Origin: Nemertoderma westbladi
Lineage: Eukaryota; Xenacoelomorpha; Nemertodermatida; Nemertodermatidae
DNA: 64,000 nt
Assembly (NCBI GenBank): GCA_032718475.1
Contig: JAUCBJ010008887.1
Span: forward strand, 1 to 64,000
Reading direction: 5' to 3'
A model generated the notes under the pieces. The model had not been told where the DNA came from. It saw only the letters and a program-made list of their open reading frames with translations, and made no database searches. Positions 32,933-43,918 of the stretch are shown here, piece by piece; within the stretch, counting starts at the first letter, position 1; every line of letters begins with the position of its first letter. Both the position numbers and the translations under genes were made by a program.

Positions 32933-33871
32933 TTGACCAATTTTTTTATATTAAAAAAGCTTTTATAATTAGGTTTTTTTTTCTATAACAAATATTTGAC
33001 CTTCTGACAGTAGGAATGATTATAATTCAAACCAATGAAACTAAATCAATTAGCACAATAATTAATTAGTAAAGACGCTTCCACTCAACAGTTTCTCCAC
33101 CGCCGTTCCCCGTTCGTTCCACCAATCACCACGCCTCGTTGGCCCCGCCCCAATCACTGGCGCCTCCAGCCGAGGGTGGCGGGAGTGGCAGTGGGCGTAA
33201 CTGCGGCGGAAGGTATCGTAGCCGCCCACTCGTCGCCGGCCCAGTCCTGACCGAATCCCGCAGTCGGTCAGGACAGTAGGATAGTGGCTAATAATTTCGA
33301 TTTTGTGTTAGCTAGTACTTTTTTTAGCTAGTGAAAAAAATTTAATATTCGAATTTTTTTATAATTTTTCTTGTGAAAATAAATGGCTTTTATCATGAGT
33401 TTCTTGTTTTAGAACAAATATTTTACCTTCTGTCAGTCAGTCAGTTAGATAGTAGCTAGTAATATTGATTTTGTGTTAGATAGTACTTTTTATAAGATAT
33501 TAAAAAATTAAACTTAGTTAGAACATCAAACACAACTGTATGTTTGTGTGTTATAAGTTCTACATTGAAACTTCAGCAGTTTCTAAGAGAGCATTGAAAA
33601 TGACGATTTTTTTAAATAAAGAATTATACAGTATGATGATTCCTGTACAGTACAATTTATTTTTTTTTCAAAAAATGTTCTATAACAAATAAAGTGTTCA
33701 AGAACAAAAATATGTACCAAAATTAATAGCTAACACATGTTCTATAACATTTATAAAATAAAATTTGAAAGAATTAGCTAGTATAAAAAATAAAAATGTG
33801 TTCTAGAACAAAAAAATATGTTCTAGAACAAAAATATTTCTCAAAATTGATAGCTAGCACATCTTCTATAA
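32933..33871. mobile_element. TIR-family copy 3, split by two insertions
   Basis: Starts inside the left end (TTTGACCAATTTTTTT) and shares the internal words of copies 1 and 2. It is interrupted by a 256-bp GC-rich segment (33016-33271) and by BEL-A copy 2 at 33872; the far side continues at about 50387-50450. Confidence 0.55.
33016..33271. mobile_element. GC-rich 256-bp insertion between 10-bp direct repeats
   Basis: Flanked by GACAGTAGGA at 33006-33015 and 33272-33281 inside AT-rich sequence. It holds CCAAT-type words (CCAATCACC, CCAATCACTGG), a GC box (GGCCCCGCCCC) and an 11-bp perfect hairpin GTCCTGACCGA/TCGGTCAGGAC. It could be a SINE-like insertion or a captured promoter; I do not recognise the family. 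Confidence 0.5.
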
Positions 33872-35065
33872 TGTAAAAGCTTTTGCGGATATACTCAGTC
33901 CCCCTCGCCCGCAAGGTACCGTTATAGGTGTTTTAACGGACATAAAAGTCATTCTTCTATATGCGTGCTTTGGCGGACATGGTAAGGCAAAAAACCAAGG
34001 CACCAAATACCCTGGCACAGCTTAGCCTTGATGATTCAGATTACGACATCTAACAGCTGGTTGCTGACATGGAAACGGCCATTGGACACATGGTTCTTTG
34101 TTTAGCTTAACAGCCAATCAGAGCGATTTTTTCTGTCGATGTGGAGATATTTTGGCCGATCGTGCTAGGAGTGTTCAGTCTTACTGTTTTTCTTGATACT
34201 GTTGTGTTGTTTCTATCTAGGCCAGGAACACCGGCTCTAGAGTCAATTCGTTTTTCATACTTTAGAAGAAACATTAGTAGGCTTAAATTATAGAGCGTAT
34301 AACTGTTATCATAACATAACAATCAGTGCAACTCAGTTCAGTCTTACATTATCGGTTCAACATACATTATTATACTGCTATTTACTGTTGTCATATTTTG
34401 TATCAGTTGGTTGAATATTATTTGGAGAACATCTATAAAGAACCCAAATTTCCCAATTTTCTTGATACACTACAGGTTAGAGAGACGGGTTACATATAGC
34501 GATTGCGACTTATATTATTGTGGTTTGTAGTGAATTTAATGCTATTTGATAAGCACTACATGAGTCAGTTGCTGTTCTCTTTATATATGATAAAATTCAT
34601 TGACGGTCGGCAAATTAGTGAGCAGTATTGTGTGTTACCGGTAGTGTGCATGATTGTGGCTGATAACTAAGCATTTCCTAAAGAATGCGCCTCATACGTG
34701 AATCATAAGCCTTACAGTCTTACAGTTGTGTTTAGTATAAGTCATATCTCTGTTTACCTAGATAGAGCGCCACGTCCTAAAGGAACTGTTAATATTTCCC
34801 GAAAGTGAATAATATTGGTCAGAAATTATTTATTAACGATCAATCGAATAATACAGTAAGCTTACACTGCAATAATAATCTAAGCCCTCAGAATCCAGTC
34901 TCCCGGGTATATCCAGCGGGTGAATGGACGCGCACTAGGCTGGCTTCTGCTAATGTTGTGTTTATTGGTATTAAATATTTGTCAATTTCTAAAGTCTATT
35001 TATAAACCAAAAGACATATAAATTTTGGCAGGTTAAACTGCTAAAGGTCTTCAAAAGCGCGTACA
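33872..35065 (+). repeat. BEL-A 5' LTR (copy 2), 1194 bp
   Basis: Starts TGTAAAAGC and ends GCGCGTACA, with perfect TGTA...TACA ends. From GCAAGGTACCG onward it is nearly identical to the 3' LTR at 49592-50386 over about 640 bases, pointing to a recent insertion; the first 40 bases differ. Confidence 0.92.
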
Positions 35066-37307
35066 ATAACAGTTATTGTCTTTATTGCAGTAAGCAATAA
35101 TGTTGAAAGTACCGGTCGACCGGTAAACCTGAACCGGTACTTCTGTAGGTCAGTAGGCCCAACTGCCAGAACCGGTACTGCTGTAGGTCCGTAGGTCCAA
35201 CTGCCAGAACCGGTACTTCTGTAGGTCCGTACTCCGTAGGCCCAACTGTCCTAACCGGTACTTCCAGTATAAGTACATTAGTATTATTCGATTTTGATTA
35301 TTGTATACTGGTAGGTCTTAGTATTTAATCAGGGACGGCCGCCCTGGTTTTTTATTGAGATTTTACTTATTTCTGTCGGTTTTATTTACATGTAAGTTAA
35401 TATTGAGCTGAAGACGTGTAAGTCTGCTCAGATTGTTCAGATAATTGTAGGCCGGACTGTTGTCGGATTGTTGTTGGGTTTGGAGAGATTACTGCGTGTG
35501 TAGAGTTTGTCCGATAGAGTGCCAGTTAGTAAGTTGGGGCAGCCATAGCTGTAAGGTCAATCCCCTCTTAAAGAATAAGTCGTACTACCGTGTTAGAACG
35601 CATACTAACTAACCATTTTGGAATCTGCACATACTGTAGTTTATTTAGGCTTGACAGTATTCTGCCAACGTTTTGGCCTGTGTTTGTTTGTGTGGTCTAT
35701 TCAGGTACCGTAATAGTTATTACTCAGATATTTTGTAGGCTGGATTGTTGTCTAGCTATTATTAGGTCTGAAGAGATTGCTGCGTGTGTAGAGTTTGTCT
35801 GATAAAGTGCCAGTTAGTAAGTTGGGGCAGCCATAGCTGTAAGGTCAATCCCCTCTTAAAGAATAAGTCGTACTACCGTGTTAGAACGCATACTAACTAA
35901 CCATTTTGGAATCTGCACATACTGTAGTTTATTTAGGCTTGATGGTAGTCTGCCAGCGTTTGGTTTGTATTTTGTTTGAGTATTCTGTACGGGTAGCGTA
36001 ATATTTATTATTCAGAGTTTATGCGATTATTCGCAACATTCATGTCCCCAAGTTTATTCCTACAGTAATTGTGCTTGTTACACATACCGTTATAGTTAAA
36101 TTAACCCCGGTACTACACGGGCTGCTTGGCGTAGGAAAAGACTGGTGATTTTGTGCACCGGTCACTCCAGCAGATGCCGTGGTTCTTTTAACTGTTCAAG
36201 TATCTTTAACTATTGATTATTTGTTGTACCAGTACTTGTACCTAATTTAGGGTTTAGTGTACAATGCTTTCCGAAGTAATTAGTGTGTAGGCAGTATATT
36301 TGTGTTGTAAAGTGGTTAATAGGCACGTTGGATCTGGTAGTCCGTGGTAATTAACTTCCAGGTAGGAACACTCCCTGATACATAACGTAGTACCTATAGC
36401 GATACGGCTATAGGTCGTCAGGCGGTGGTATTTTCCTATCTGGACAGTGCAATATATTTACTACTACTTATTATTTTCAAATACCGTAGTACCCTGTCCG
36501 TTGTAATAACCAGAATTCTAACCCTTTGTTAGGCTGGTTTGTAGACTTCCTGTAAAATTACCCTAAAATTTCGTACGTAATATTTTTGTTGTGTTTAATT
36601 AGAGATTTAATCTCACCCGTATCGTAAGTAATTTGTAGTATTAAGTAACTTAGGTAAATTAGAATTATCTGTTTTAGTGTCCCAAAGGTAGCACTTCACT
36701 GAGAGCGCACAGCTTCTGTGTAGTGACTCCCCCAGAAATAATAACATTTATTTCAAATCTTGACAAAACCCCTTTTAAACGGGTATATATCTATTATAAA
36801 TCAACTCAAACGATTTATAAATAGTAGGCCTGCCATACAACAACTAGGTCTCAATATCAGTTGGACTACTGCTTAAATAACGGTAACAAAGTAAGTTAAA
36901 GTAACCAAGTAACCCTAAAATATTCAGAAATTCAATTATTCTAAAATAATTGACATACCGGTATTTACCATAGGCTTATTATATTTATTTCTATAAATTT
37001 GAGCTGAAATCATACCGGTATTCTGTAATTAATTCTAGTTCATAATTATACTTATATATACTATAAGTGTAAGCTGCATACCGGGATTCACGATAGGCCT
37101 ATTATATATTTATATATATTTGTGTTAAAATTATATACCGGTACTCGGTGACAAACCTAGTTTACAATACTTCTATATATTATAAGTGTATACCGGTGTT
37201 CTAATATACTGTAATAAATTACCGGTACTATGCCAACGGTCATACTGAATTACTAGACTTGCTTTAACTGTAACTATAGCAGTAAGCATTCAACTGTATA
37301 GCTAAAC
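35066..37307 (+). other. BEL-A 5' leader, non-coding, with internal repeats
   Basis: No gene. A short tandem array of AACCGGTACTNCTGTAGGTCCGTAGG words lies at about 35130-35265. A 170-base direct repeat occurs at 35483-35655 and 35771-35943 (period 288). No clear tRNA primer-binding site is seen after the LTR, where the sequence reads ATAACAGTTATTG. Confidence 0.6.
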
Positions 37308-40300
37308 ATGTCTGACACCCAGCAAAACCTGTCAGACAGTCTAATCGATACAACCATCTGTGACACAGATAGGAGTGTGGAGCGATTAAGAAAGGAGTTC
37401 AGCTCACCTCCTACTGAAAGAAAGGTCATCCCTCCAGTAGTAGTATCAGACCCTAAGCTAATCCAACACCGTAGGTCTATCATCGGCACTCGGGCCCAAG
37501 TCAAACGGAACCAGGAAGCAGCTGTCCAACAGCAGCAACATCCTAGTCAAGAAACTTGTTCCCAGCGATCCGATAGCTCCAGTAGTTCGGATGCTGTAGA
37601 GCTGACCCCCGAACGCAGAGTGCAGATGACGGCTACAGCCTACTCGGATCCCCTTCTCACCCTTCCTTCCGCAGTGCTAACTACTATATTGATTGCGGTG
37701 GAGGAACATCAAGCCGATTGGGCGAGAAGTAAGCGAGCGACCCAAGATAGTTATGCGGGATACGCCAGGGAAGAATTGATGTCTATTGTCGAGTCACAAT
37801 GGAACTTTCCCGGACCCGGACTCCCGTTAGATTTGTCCGAAGCTACTTGGGAAGACATACACAGGATGGGAGTGACTAAAGATACAATGGATCCAGCTGT
37901 TTGGAAGAGGTCGGCAGCAGGATATGTGCAGGGATTCTTCGGCTCCTTAGAGCGATTAGAAGAACAACTGTTTCGACAACCCCAAGGACCTCAAGAGCAG
38001 GAAGAGCTGCTATATCAAGTACGCGAAAGAACCCTACGCATAAGACTAATCTTGTCAGCCTTTGAGGAAACTTCCAAAAGAAGACAGGACACGTCGCTGC
38101 AGGTTGCTGTCAAGACTTGGTTCCAGCGGGTAAGTCTCAAAGTACAAGAAACTGCCCAGTGGAAATCCCAGCTGGCTGAGAGACCAACCTATGAAGAACC
38201 AACCGATGCCACCCTTTCTCAAGCGGAAAGCGAAGTGACAGCAGAGAGACCGCGAACTAGAGACGCTATCGACATTTATCTGTCCGACTATCAGCGATTC
38301 CTAGGAGACGAAGAGTTGAGGAGACGGCTGTCTGGACTTTCCCCTAATAGTGAAGGAACCAAGCTTGTGTTGGACGCAATCGATACTGAGATGATAGCTG
38401 CGGACCAAGCTAAATTTGATGAACGTCTCAGCATAGCTAGAGCTCAAGAAGAACAAGTAAAGAAAAGGCGGATTGAAGACAAAAAGGCAGCAGCAATAGC
38501 AGCGGCAATGGCAACAGCAGAAGCAGACAGAAAGGCGGAAAGAAAGGCGGCAGAAGCAGCGGCCGAAGCGGAAATAAAAGCGGCGGAGGCAAAAGCAGAA
38601 GCAGACAGAAAGGCGGCAGAAGCAGCGGCCGAAGCGGAAATAAAAGCGGCGGGGGCAAAAGCAGAAGCAGACAGAAAGGCGGCAGAAGCAGCGGCCGAAG
38701 CAGACAGAAAGGCGGAAAGAAGGGCGGCGGAGGCAGTGGCAGAAGCAGAACGGAGAGCGTCTGAGCAGACCGCCCAGCTGGAGTTAGAAAATCTGCAGGA
38801 GACGCAAGACAGCATCGGTAGGCAGTTAACAGACAGTCGAATGCAGATGATGAGTCGATCTACTTCCAAACGCCAAGGCTATACATCATCGGAGGAAGGG
38901 GATACCACCGATCCTGAAGGTGGAGGAAATCAATCTCGTCTCAGTAGACGTAGAAGAACATCTCACCGTCATAAATTGCCTGATTTGCCCCCAGCCGTTA
39001 GAAGACATTTAGCTAGCACAACAGTAGGTAGTACAGAACCCACAGACCGAATTATTACCGTCAACAGACTCCCTACTATAACAGATGAGCCTGAAATAAT
39101 TAGGCCTTTTCTCGAAGCCACCCCTTCGGTGCTAGAGACACCTGTACTCCCTGAAACAAACTCTAAATTCCATTTACACAGTACTACACTGCATGTACCC
39201 GGTAGAACAGTCCATGAGAATATCCCTGTCCTGGAAGCTGAGAGAGAAATCAAAGATTTGTCTCCCGTCGTCCCGCGTCAGCCTGCTACAATGTTGGCGA
39301 CTCCCGCTTCGGCGGTCGAGTGGGTAGAGGAGGGACGGCGGGGGATGAATCTCCTGCTCGGACAGATGCAGGAGACTGTCCACCAACTTAAGGGAACAGT
39401 AAGGGAAGGTAGGGCCGAATTGCAAGAAGTGCAGCAAAGTATCGCGCTAGAACGCGACAAATTAGTCAATATACAAAATGGTATACCAATACCCCCTGTA
39501 ACATTGTGTCAACCTGTTAGGTCTGAAGTATTACATGCGCAAGGTGTGGAGCCTACACGCATCTATACTGCTAGTGAAGTAGAAACTCCTATAGCAAACC
39601 CTATTAAGGGTGATTATAAACCTGTTGTTAATGATATTCCCTATAGACCTGATAATGATCCGAGAAATTTATATACCGATAATTCGATATTAAATAACAC
39701 GATGGCCCAAGAAAGCTTTACGCGTCAGATGGCTAGAACAGAAGCCCGCCAAGCGGTCAAAGTGGGAGAGATCGTCAAATTCAATGGAGATGAGATGAAA
39801 TGGTTACCTTTCAATGAATATTACAAAGACAGCATACAGAACTCTGTACTATCTAACGGAGAGAAACTTAGGTTCCTCATCAAGTGCTTGGAAGGACCTC
39901 CCAAGTTAATGGCGTTAAAGTTCATTGGACATCCAGAAGGATTAAGACAAGTTTGGGATACATTAAACATCAGGTATGGTAACAAGGATAACATAGCTAA
40001 GTATTTGTATGCAAAATTAGTAGCCCCCCGAAACTTCCTTAGTAGCGGGATTATAGAGTTTTCTGATGAGATTCAGGAGATCTGTAGACAATTGGACTGG
40101 TTAGGTAAGTTTCATGAATATCAGAGTTCCATGGTTATTGGAGCAGTAGTCTCTACTTTACCAAAGGGTGGAGTATGTACACGCTGGGACAAGAAAGTGT
40201 TGTATATGAATGAGCAGCAACGACGAAGCCCTACCATGGCTGATCTCATGTCCTTCTTAGATGGTGAAGTAAAACTACAACTCATCAAGCAGTCCAGAGA

Positions 40301-40955
40301 AAAAACATCGGAAAATAAGGTAAGTGAGAAACCCGTTTCTAGGAGAAGAGTCACACCGGTGTGTTACACTGACGACGGCGAAAGCCAAGCTTCTCAAGAA
40401 GAGGACAGCGGGAAAGACACTGATAGATCTTACTACGTTGACAAAACCTCAAAAGACGTAAGTAAATACAAGGCTCGAAACAACGATAGGAGAGAACAGG
40501 TTGCCAAGACCCCTCCTCAGTCTCCTAATAGAATGCACCGAAGAAAGCCCGAAGAAAGAACGAGAGTGCATCAGGTTACCCAAGGTAAAGTGAGTAACAT
40601 AAAACCTAACTGTGCGCTGTGCGACGGGACCCACCGTTTGAGTGCGTGTGCTGAATTTCTAAAGAAATCCCTTGTAGACAGACGTGCAGTCGTGTGGGAT
40701 AAGCGGTTATGCTATAATTGCCTCAGACCAGGACACCAACGGCGAACCTGTTACTCCGACGTAAAGTGTGCAAAGTGTGACGCGAAACATCACATCTTGT
40801 TACACAGTGAGTTCGAACGAGACAACGCGAGTAAGGTAAGTGAGCCCGAACTACATGTCCAATTGAGTGATGTAAACGACACTGATCAAGAATCTGAGAT
40901 GGAAGGATTCTATACTGACGAATATATACCGACGCCAACGAATCCTGTTATCTAA
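37308..40955 (+). CDS. gag: BEL-A gag polyprotein with coiled coil and zinc knuckles
   Basis: Intact 1215-residue ORF from an ATG at 37308. It should form the particle and bind the element's RNA. An unusually long N-terminal part of about 800 residues comes first, containing an Ala/Glu/Lys/Arg-rich coiled-coil stretch (residues about 390-490) built of imperfect AEADRKAAEAAAEAEIKAA repeats. The BEL-type gag domain follows at about 815-1000 (EIVKFNGDEMKWLPFNEYY, EKLRFLIKCLEG, W.TLNIRYGN), then C-terminal knuckles: CALCDGTHRLSAC, CYNCLRPGHQRRTC and CAKCDAKHH. Protease follows in another frame, 12 bases on. BEL gags are commonly half this length. The intact frame contrasts with the broken pol. 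Confidence 0.9.
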   Translation: MSDTQQNLSDSLIDTTICDTDRSVERLRKEFSSPPTERKVIPPVVVSDPKLIQHRRSIIGTRAQVKRNQEAAVQQQQHPSQETCSQRSDSSSSSDAVELTPERRVQMTATAYSDPLLTLPSAVLTTILIAVEEHQADWARSKRATQDSYAGYAREELMSIVESQWNFPGPGLPLDLSEATWEDIHRMGVTKDTMDPAVWKRSAAGYVQGFFGSLERLEEQLFRQPQGPQEQEELLYQVRERTLRIRLILSAFEETSKRRQDTSLQVAVKTWFQRVSLKVQETAQWKSQLAERPTYEEPTDATLSQAESEVTAERPRTRDAIDIYLSDYQRFLGDEELRRRLSGLSPNSEGTKLVLDAIDTEMIAADQAKFDERLSIARAQEEQVKKRRIEDKKAAAIAAAMATAEADRKAERKAAEAAAEAEIKAAEAKAEADRKAAEAAAEAEIKAAGAKAEADRKAAEAAAEADRKAERRAAEAVAEAERRASEQTAQLELENLQETQDSIGRQLTDSRMQMMSRSTSKRQGYTSSEEGDTTDPEGGGNQSRLSRRRRTSHRHKLPDLPPAVRRHLASTTVGSTEPTDRIITVNRLPTITDEPEIIRPFLEATPSVLETPVLPETNSKFHLHSTTLHVPGRTVHENIPVLEAEREIKDLSPVVPRQPATMLATPASAVEWVEEGRRGMNLLLGQMQETVHQLKGTVREGRAELQEVQQSIALERDKLVNIQNGIPIPPVTLCQPVRSEVLHAQGVEPTRIYTASEVETPIANPIKGDYKPVVNDIPYRPDNDPRNLYTDNSILNNTMAQESFTRQMARTEARQAVKVGEIVKFNGDEMKWLPFNEYYKDSIQNSVLSNGEKLRFLIKCLEGPPKLMALKFIGHPEGLRQVWDTLNIRYGNKDNIAKYLYAKLVAPRNFLSSGIIEFSDEIQEICRQLDWLGKFHEYQSSMVIGAVVSTLPKGGVCTRWDKKVLYMNEQQRRSPTMADLMSFLDGEVKLQLIKQSREKTSENKVSEKPVSRRRVTPVCYTDDGESQASQEEDSGKDTDRSYYVDKTSKDVSKYKARNNDRREQVAKTPPQSPNRMHRRKPEERTRVHQVTQGKVSNIKPNCALCDGTHRLSACAEFLKKSLVDRRAVVWDKRLCYNCLRPGHQRRTCYSDVKCAKCDAKHHILLHSEFERDNASKVSEPELHVQLSDVNDTDQESEMEGFYTDEYIPTPTNPVI

Positions 40956-40957
40956 TC

Positions 40958-41311
40958 AATACCGCGGTGTATCGAGCACTTACTTATGAAAAGGACACCG
41001 ACAATGAGTTCCCCCCAACTACCTTTAACAGACAACCATCTTGGAAAGCTCCAACTTCCAACGTAGGAATCAGAGAATTTCCTGTAGTGCAGGCAAGAGT
41101 TCACGGTCCTAACAAAAGTTACATAGTGAACGCACTCCTTGACTCCGGCAGCACAGGAACATTCATCGATCAAGAACTAGCCGAAGATATCTTTGCTGGA
41201 CAACCCAAATTCCGGACTAAATTGAATATGTCAGGAATTATGCAGGTTTGGAAATCTACCCTAACGGCAGACTACTATGTAGGTGTGTTGTCCACCCCCA
41301 GGATAAATTAG
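40958..41311 (+). pseudogene. pol: BEL-A pol: retropepsin-type protease
   Basis: Aspartic protease of the Pol polyprotein, which cuts the gag-pol precursor. The active-site motif is visible (NALLDSGSTGTFID), preceded by FPVVQARVHGP. The frame is offset from gag, whose stop is at 40955, and from RT, which takes over between about 41248 and 41300. One of these shifts could be programmed, but the second, inside a normal pol frame, suggests damage or a sequencing indel. No genuine start codon is expected, because it would be made by frameshifting or processing. Confidence 0.85.
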
Positions 41312-43404
41312 GAGCACAAGGTATAAGGTCGGTAAAAATGGTGGCTATAAAGAACTTCGCTACTACCCAAGCAGACCTTTATAATTGGGACGAGGATGAG
41401 AGCATCCAACATCTTAAGATACCTCGATTCCAGACAGATTATCCTGGAGTGCAAATACTCATCGGCCAGAACGCGCATGAGGCGCTCGAGACATTGGAGA
41501 AACGGCCTGCTCAACCGCAGCCACTGCAAACCTATGCGGTAAGAACTAGAGTAGGTTGGTACTTTACTGGCCCTTCCCGCAGGACTCTCGAAGAGAGAAT
41601 GCCACAAGAACGAATATACCAAGTAAACGATTGGGAAGTGGAGAGCAGTGAGGTGGACGAACTAACTGAGGGAACACCATACTCCTCAGATAATGACGAC
41701 ATCTACCAACTCTTCGATGAAGAGAACACAATCGACCTACTTACAGAAAACCAAACTTGGAAAAATCAGGTGAACCTATGTCAACTGATTCGCCCATCGG
41801 AACCCATCGCTTACAATGATGAACTAAACGATGAGATAGAGCGCTACAACGCTAGAACTCGGGACGAACTAGCCGTACGATTCTTTACTCAAGAACTGGT
41901 AGAGCCCAATTCATATGATAAGGCCCTATCGATAGAAGAAGAAAGAGCCAAGCAAATCCAGGAAACAACTACACGTTTTTTAAAGGACCAAGGTAGATAT
42001 GAAATCGGCCTACCATTTCGAAAACGAGAACCTAGATTTATAAATAACAGACCCTTGGCAGAGAAAAGAATCGCGCAATTACATCGACGCCTTACGGCTA
42101 ATGCTTCAGCTAAAGAAATGTACCAAACTCAGCTGAAGAAATTTATAACAAAGGGATACGCGGAGCGAGTACCGGAAGGAACACCAGTGACTGAGAGAAC
42201 GTATTACTTAACACATCATTACGTTCCCAAACCCGGTAAACCCCATGAAGTACAAGTCGTATTCGATGGCTCCGCGCTATATATGGGCCAATCCCTCAAT
42301 TCCGAGTTGTTACCAGGACCCAACTTACTCCAATCTTTGTTGGGAATACTTTTAAGATTAAGACAATATTCCATCGCGTTCGCCTCCGATATAGAAGGAA
42401 TGTTCTTACAAGTCAAGGCGCTGGATAGAGATAGAGACAGCCTGAGATTTCTGTGGTGGCCTGAAGGAGACCTCAATCAGAAACCGGTAGAGTACTGGAT
42501 GACCATCCAGGCTTTTGGAATCATATCAAGCCCTTCCAACGCCTGCTCCTTGGTGCGAACCACTGCGAATGACAACCGAGACTCCTTCTCAAAAGAGGTG
42601 ATAGACAACATCAAACGTAATATATACATGGACGACAATTTAAGGTCCCTTCCATCAGTAGAAGAAGCCATAGATGTCGTGAAAGGAACGGTAGAGTGTT
42701 TGAAAAGAGGTGGATTTCGACTGACGAAATTCACCAGCAACTCCCGTGAGTTTCTGGAAGCGATACCGGTAGAAGACCGAGGAGCGAAAGACCTAGACTT
42801 AATAAAGGACGATCTTCCTGAAACCAAGACGCTTGGCTTGAAGTGGGACACTGAAAGAGACATCCTGTTTTTTCAGTTAAAACAGCGAGATAATCCAGTT
42901 CGGACCAAACGGATTTGTTTAAGTATCCTGAGCACTTATTTCGACCCATTGGGATTTATTAGACCAGTTATATTGATTGCTCGGAGTTTAGTACAACAAA
43001 TGTGGCTTGAAAACCACTCATGGGACGATTCGCTTAAGGGAGAATTGTTAAAGAAATGGATGAAATGGGAAGATTCTCTACCTGCCATCGAGAACTTTAT
43101 AATTTCCCGTGCATATTTTGGCCATGTTCTTCCTACGTATTCCTATCAACTCCATGTGTTTGGAGACGCCAGCGACATGGGAATAGGTATAGTAGCATAT
43201 CTGCGAGTCGAAACTCCGGATGGAATCAAAGTCGCCTTGGTTACCTCTAAGGCATTGATTAACAACAAGTTAAAGGTTCCTCGAGCGGAGTTAAAGGCGG
43301 CTTTATACGCTACAGCCATCGGCCGGAACGTAACGGAACAAATCGACTATCCACTGGAGAAAACAGTTTATTGGACCGACGCTTTACTCGTATCTAACCA
43401 ATGA
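41248..43404 (+). pseudogene. pol: BEL-A pol: reverse transcriptase and RNase H start
   Basis: BEL/Pao reverse transcriptase. Opens with the linker VQILIGQNAHEAL and VGWYFTGPS, then RT motifs: YYLTHHYVPKPGKPHEVQVV, VFDGSA, motif A ASDIEGMFLQV, motif B FGIISSPSNAC and the catalytic YMDD in IYMDDNLRS. The connection (STYFDPLGFIRPVIL) leads into RNase H: HVFGDASDMGIGIV, KVPRAELKAALYA, VYWTDALLV. The frame ends at 43404 shortly after the third RNase H motif; its continuation is one frame over from about 43392. The catalytic residues are all present, so the copy was functional not long ago. Confidence 0.92.
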
Positions 43405-43918
43405 AGTCTGTCAGTTCAGCGTTTTTGTTACTAACAGAGTAGCTATTATTCTTAGTCGCACAAAGATAGATCAATGGAGACATTGTCCTGGTACGATTAA
43501 TCCAGCCGATATCGCCTCCAGGGGAGCAACTCCACAGGAACTGATAGATACTCCAGATTGGTTGGGTGGACCCGACTTCCTGAGCAAGGAAGAAGATGAA
43601 TGGCCTCCTCACCTTACTACGGCAGAGATTAGACAAGCCAAGGGAGCGGAGACAGTCAAACCTAAAACCCGGGCGAGTAAATCGAAGCTATTTAAACCGA
43701 CGATCGATCTATCTGTATTACATACTTCCGGAAATGACGCTTCGGATCCACAATCCCTCGCCACAAATAAGTCTGTTGTGGAAATTAGAGATAGAGATCG
43801 GAATAGAGATGGAAATCTGGAATACCAGACATCTCGCAAGGAATCTCACCCATGCTGCAGAGAGCAATGCATCACTACAGTTCCTGGAATCGGCTCTGTA
43901 AAGCCGTCACATATTTAA
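43392..43918 (+). pseudogene. pol: BEL-A pol: RNase H tail and linker, shifted frame
   Basis: Continues the RNase H in another frame: VCQFSVFVTNRVAIIL, QWRHCPGTINPADIASRG, then WLGGPDFLSKEEDEWP, which matches the standard end of BEL RNase H. After an acidic/basic linker the frame ends at 43918, while the expected integrase N-terminus starts in another frame near 43855. Confidence 0.85.

Noticed and set aside
35066-35100. tRNA primer-binding site after the BEL-A LTR
   Set aside because: The sequence ATAACAGTTATTG does not match a tRNA 3' end that I can name.
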